A stretch of DNA of 64,000 nucleotides, from positions 62,001-126,000 of the forward strand of contig DASYXT010000044.1 of the NCBI GenBank assembly GCA_035934555.1, given 5' to 3'. The translations under genes and the position numbers were made by a program. The notes beneath the pieces are model-generated. The model had not been told where the DNA came from, did no database searches, and worked only from the letters and a program-made list of their open reading frames with translations. The stretch comes from DASYXT01 sp035934555. GTDB lineage: Bacteria > Verrucomicrobiota > Verrucomicrobiia > Limisphaerales > UBA8199. The number at the start of each line of letters is the position of its first letter. The stretch's first letter is position 1. Positions 61,925 to 64,000 of this stretch are shown here, piece by piece.

Positions 61925-62547
61925 TTACGTTTTCGGACCAGGGCGACCATCACGCCCTGGATTTGCAATTCTTCCTGCGGAATGAGGTTGGGGTAACGCG
62001 GGTTCTCGGCGCGCAAAAAGGATTTGCCGCGCTGCATGACGAAGGTTTTAAGCGTGACTTGCCCGTCAATCAGCGCGGCGACGACATCGCCGGAGCGGGG
62101 TTGGACACCGTGCTCAATGATCGCGATGTCGCCATCGACAATGCTCTTGCCGACCATCGAGTCGCCCCGCACCTTCAGGCCGAAGGTGCGGGTGCTGGGT
62201 TTGATCCCCAGCGTATCGACGTCGATCAGCACGCAGCCTTGTTCCTCCTGGGTGGCATCCCCGGGCAGCCCCGCGGGAATCGAGCCGTAAATCGGCACCG
62301 ACACCACGCGCGGCCGGGACCGTCCGGGCGCCGCCGGGTCCAACACCTGGAGGGCGCGGGCGCGGCCGGGCAGGTTTTTGAGAAACCCTTTGGCCAGCAG
62401 CGCCTGGACGTGGCACAAGGCAGCGTTGGGGCTGCGGAACCGGAAATGGCCGGCGATGTCGCGCAGGGTAGGGGTGAGGCCACCGGTTTCCTGCTTGTGC
62501 TGGATAAATTCGAGAATCTGGCGCTGGCGCGCCGTCAATTCCTTCAT
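61921..62547 (-). CDS. lexA: LexA repressor
   Basis: 208 residues from ATG 62547 (MKELTARQRQILEFI); the frame also opens at 62559 but that ATG is inside the operator. N-terminal winged HTH (TPTLRDIAGHFRFRSPNAAL), autocleavage Ala-Gly at 92-93 in IPAGLPGDA, catalytic Ser130 in RGDSMVGKS and Lys167 in VTLKTF. It represses SOS genes until RecA-stimulated self-cleavage. Stop overlaps the start of the fused polymerase (ATGA), so repressor and polymerase share one transcript. Confidence 0.96.
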   Translation of the reverse strand: MKELTARQRQILEFIQHKQETGGLTPTLRDIAGHFRFRSPNAALCHVQALLAKGFLKNLPGRARALQVLDPAAPGRSRPRVVSVPIYGSIPAGLPGDATQEEQGCVLIDVDTLGIKPSTRTFGLKVRGDSMVGKSIVDGDIAIIEHGVQPRSGDVVAALIDGQVTLKTFVMQRGKSFLRAENPRYPNLIPQEELQIQGVMVALVRKRK

Positions 62548-62570
62548 ATAACTGGACATTAGATCATGAA

Positions 62571-62586
62571 CTGTATAAATGTCCAG
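62571..62586. promoter_or_regulatory. SOS-box-like operator CTG-N10-CAG upstream of lexA
   Basis: CTGTATAAATGTCCAG fits the CTG-N10-CAG plan of gammaproteobacterial LexA sites. It lies 24-39 bases before the lexA ATG at 62547. It is also the right part of a wider inverted repeat: ACTGGACAT (62551-62559) and ATGTCCAGT (62579-62587) with 19 bases between. LexA self-binding is inferred. Confidence 0.65.
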
Positions 62587-62690
62587 TATTTGTCAATGGG
62601 AGTTATTCACCGTCCAAAGTGCCCTGCCGCACTCCCACATTCTAATCCTAATCCTGACCTCCTCCACGCCGAATATTCTGTGAAAGGTGG

Positions 62691-62727
62691 GGCGGTGGGG
62701 CGCTTTCGCCGAAAGCGCCCCACCGCC
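62691..62727. terminator. Perfect 17-bp stem hairpin downstream of the NHL gene
   Basis: Arms 62691-62707 (GGCGGTGGGGCGCTTTC) and 62711-62727 pair perfectly around a 3-base loop. Downstream of the leftward NHL-repeat gene and upstream of lexA. No T-run, so it may be a REP-type element rather than an intrinsic terminator. Confidence 0.6.
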
Positions 62728-62800
62728 CTGCGCCGGCGCAAAGGGGACCCGGAGAAAGCCGATGTTGCCTGCCACCCAGCGCTCCTTGCACACGCCCCGT

Positions 62801-64000
62801 TCAGGGAGAACGGATAACGTAGAACTCTTGTGAGTTGGTGCCGGGAGAGTCGGTGAACTGGTAATAGCCGGGCGGATTTTCGCTCGGCGCGCCAATACGG
62901 GTCCAACTGGTCAATGGCAGCGACACGTCTGTGCTGGACAAGACGCTGAAGGAGGCGCCCGGGGTGTTGGTAAAGGCGAACTGAAAGGAGCCATTGGGCA
63001 ATAGCTTCGCTCCTATCAACGTCATCGCTGTGCCCAAAATCGCCGCTTGTTGTGTCACCGGTATCGTTTGCCCAAGCAGGCTGATATTGGCCGTGCGAGC
63101 GAAGCCGGTATTGGCACTGAAGGCAAAACTGACGATACCATTGGTAACGCCCGTGATGGTCAGCCAGGACTGATCGCTGGTGGGTGCAAACGGCCCGGCC
63201 AGGTTTTGCGTGGGAGGCAATACCGGCGGCAGAGAATCGTTGCCCGCGCCTCGGGCTTCCGCCCTGGGGTTGATGTCCACCAAAGCGCGCGCCAGTTCTT
63301 TCACACAATTGTTGTGCGTGTCGGCGATATAAATATTGCCGTTCGCATCCACCGCGATGCCTAGGGGATAACTCAGGCCCCCGTAAATATTAACCGGCAC
63401 AGACACATCGAGGGTCGCCGGCGACCACTGGCGAATTTCGCTCCACGCCCCATCGGCGATATAAACGTTGCCGGCGCCATCGACCGCGACATCGCTGGCC
63501 GCGCCCAGCGGGAAATCAAAAGGGTCGAACAGCAGGCTGGTGGTGTTGCTGGTGGGCGCCCATTTCTTCACCACGTTGGTGTCGCCAATGTACAAGTTGT
63601 CTGCGAGATCCACCGCCACTCCTGAAGGACCGCCGAACCCGGAAAGCAACAGTGACGTGGTTTGGCTCCCGGCCGACCACTCGTCTATCTGGAACGTTTG
63701 TGGGTCAACCACATAAGCGTTCCCCGCGGCATCGACCGCCACGTGACCCGGATAATAAAAGCCCGAGAGCGTAACCAAGGTGTTGCTCGCCATGATCCAC
63801 TCATTCAGCGCGCCATAGTACTCGTCGGTAAAATAGAGATTGCCTGCTCCGTCGAACGCCAGGCCCACAGGTCTGAACAGGCCGGGAATGGGCAGTTGCC
63901 TAACGGTGTTGCTGGCCGCTATCCATTCCTTGACCGCCATGTGGAGGTAATCGGCAATGTAAACATTACCGGTCCCGTCCACAGCCACGCTGAGCGGTTG
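62801..64000 (-). CDS. NHL-repeat secreted protein, N-terminus cut by window edge
   Basis: At least 400 residues; the frame is open to the window edge and the real start lies outside. NHL repeats are clear: VAVDGTGNVYIADYLHMAVK, LAFDGAGNLYFTDEYYGALN, VDLADNLYIGDTNVVKKW, and IAVDANGNIYIADTHNNCVK. They form a propeller. A BACON-like domain follows (SDQSWLTITGVTNGIVSFAF), then a C-terminal beta domain ending TNSQEFYVIRSP, similar in style to the end of the protein at 7384. Probably extracellular. Confidence 0.85.
   Translation of the reverse strand, partial: QPLSVAVDGTGNVYIADYLHMAVKEWIAASNTVRQLPIPGLFRPVGLAFDGAGNLYFTDEYYGALNEWIMASNTLVTLSGFYYPGHVAVDAAGNAYVVDPQTFQIDEWSAGSQTTSLLLSGFGGPSGVAVDLADNLYIGDTNVVKKWAPTSNTTSLLFDPFDFPLGAASDVAVDGAGNVYIADGAWSEIRQWSPATLDVSVPVNIYGGLSYPLGIAVDANGNIYIADTHNNCVKELARALVDINPRAEARGAGNDSLPPVLPPTQNLAGPFAPTSDQSWLTITGVTNGIVSFAFSANTGFARTANISLLGQTIPVTQQAAILGTAMTLIGAKLLPNGSFQFAFTNTPGASFSVLSSTDVSLPLTSWTRIGAPSENPPGYYQFTDSPGTNSQEFYVIRSP

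Overview
The window is a 64 kb piece of a GC-rich bacterial chromosome with no rRNA, tRNA, CRISPR array or intact transposon that I can see. The gene content points to a free-living Verrucomicrobiota, most likely the Limisphaerales/Pedosphaerales side. It includes a PEP-CTERM protein, long secreted proteins with Ig-like/LamG or NHL repeats, DUF1080 and GH172/GH43/GH9 carbohydrate enzymes, HEAT and SHOCT lipoproteins, many scattered palindromic repeats and remnants of REP-associated tyrosine transposases. The organism assignment is an inference from family content, not from a marker search.

Layout. 1-9.5 kb is accessory: a cut M6 metalloprotease, a decamer tandem repeat, transposase remnants, an ankyrin protein, a toxin-antitoxin pair between two ~95-bp direct repeats, small lipoproteins and two surface proteins. 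9.9-18.3 kb holds an unrecognised 518-aa protein, a KTSC protein, a PLP decarboxylase, a SirB1-like protein and a tightly packed run of sugar-binding protein, GH172 and GH43-like enzyme. 18.4-30.9 kb is more housekeeping: sigma-70 RpoD, a glycosyltransferase and DUF218 protein, a MacAB-like efflux operon with two tandem permeases, an EamA transporter, then panB-moaC-mogA. 31-38.7 kb mixes small unknown genes, a YhbY-like protein, a degraded hicBA-like pair, a methyltransferase, a PilT-like ATPase operon and a BioF-like enzyme. 38.7-43.9 kb has a CaCA-like transporter, DUF167, DUF1080, gnd and lpxI.

44.3-49.2 kb is a signalling operon (histidine kinase, receiver, hybrid kinase). 49.2-52.4 kb is a polysaccharide cluster (STAS, nucleotidyltransferase-like, sugar transferase, glycosyltransferase). 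52.6-55.3 kb is a GH9 glucanase. 55.6-57.0 kb has a NarL-type regulator, a BON lipoprotein and a very small membrane protein. 57.2-62.5 kb is the most striking locus: lexA overlaps by four bases a single 1,574-aa gene that joins a Y-family polymerase (DinB/Pol IV-like, with catalytic acids present) to a complete C-family DnaE polymerase. A CTG-N10-CAG operator lies just upstream of lexA. The fused gene carries in-frame segments made from genomic repeat elements, both at the polymerase junction and inside the PHP domain. The window ends in a cut NHL-repeat protein.
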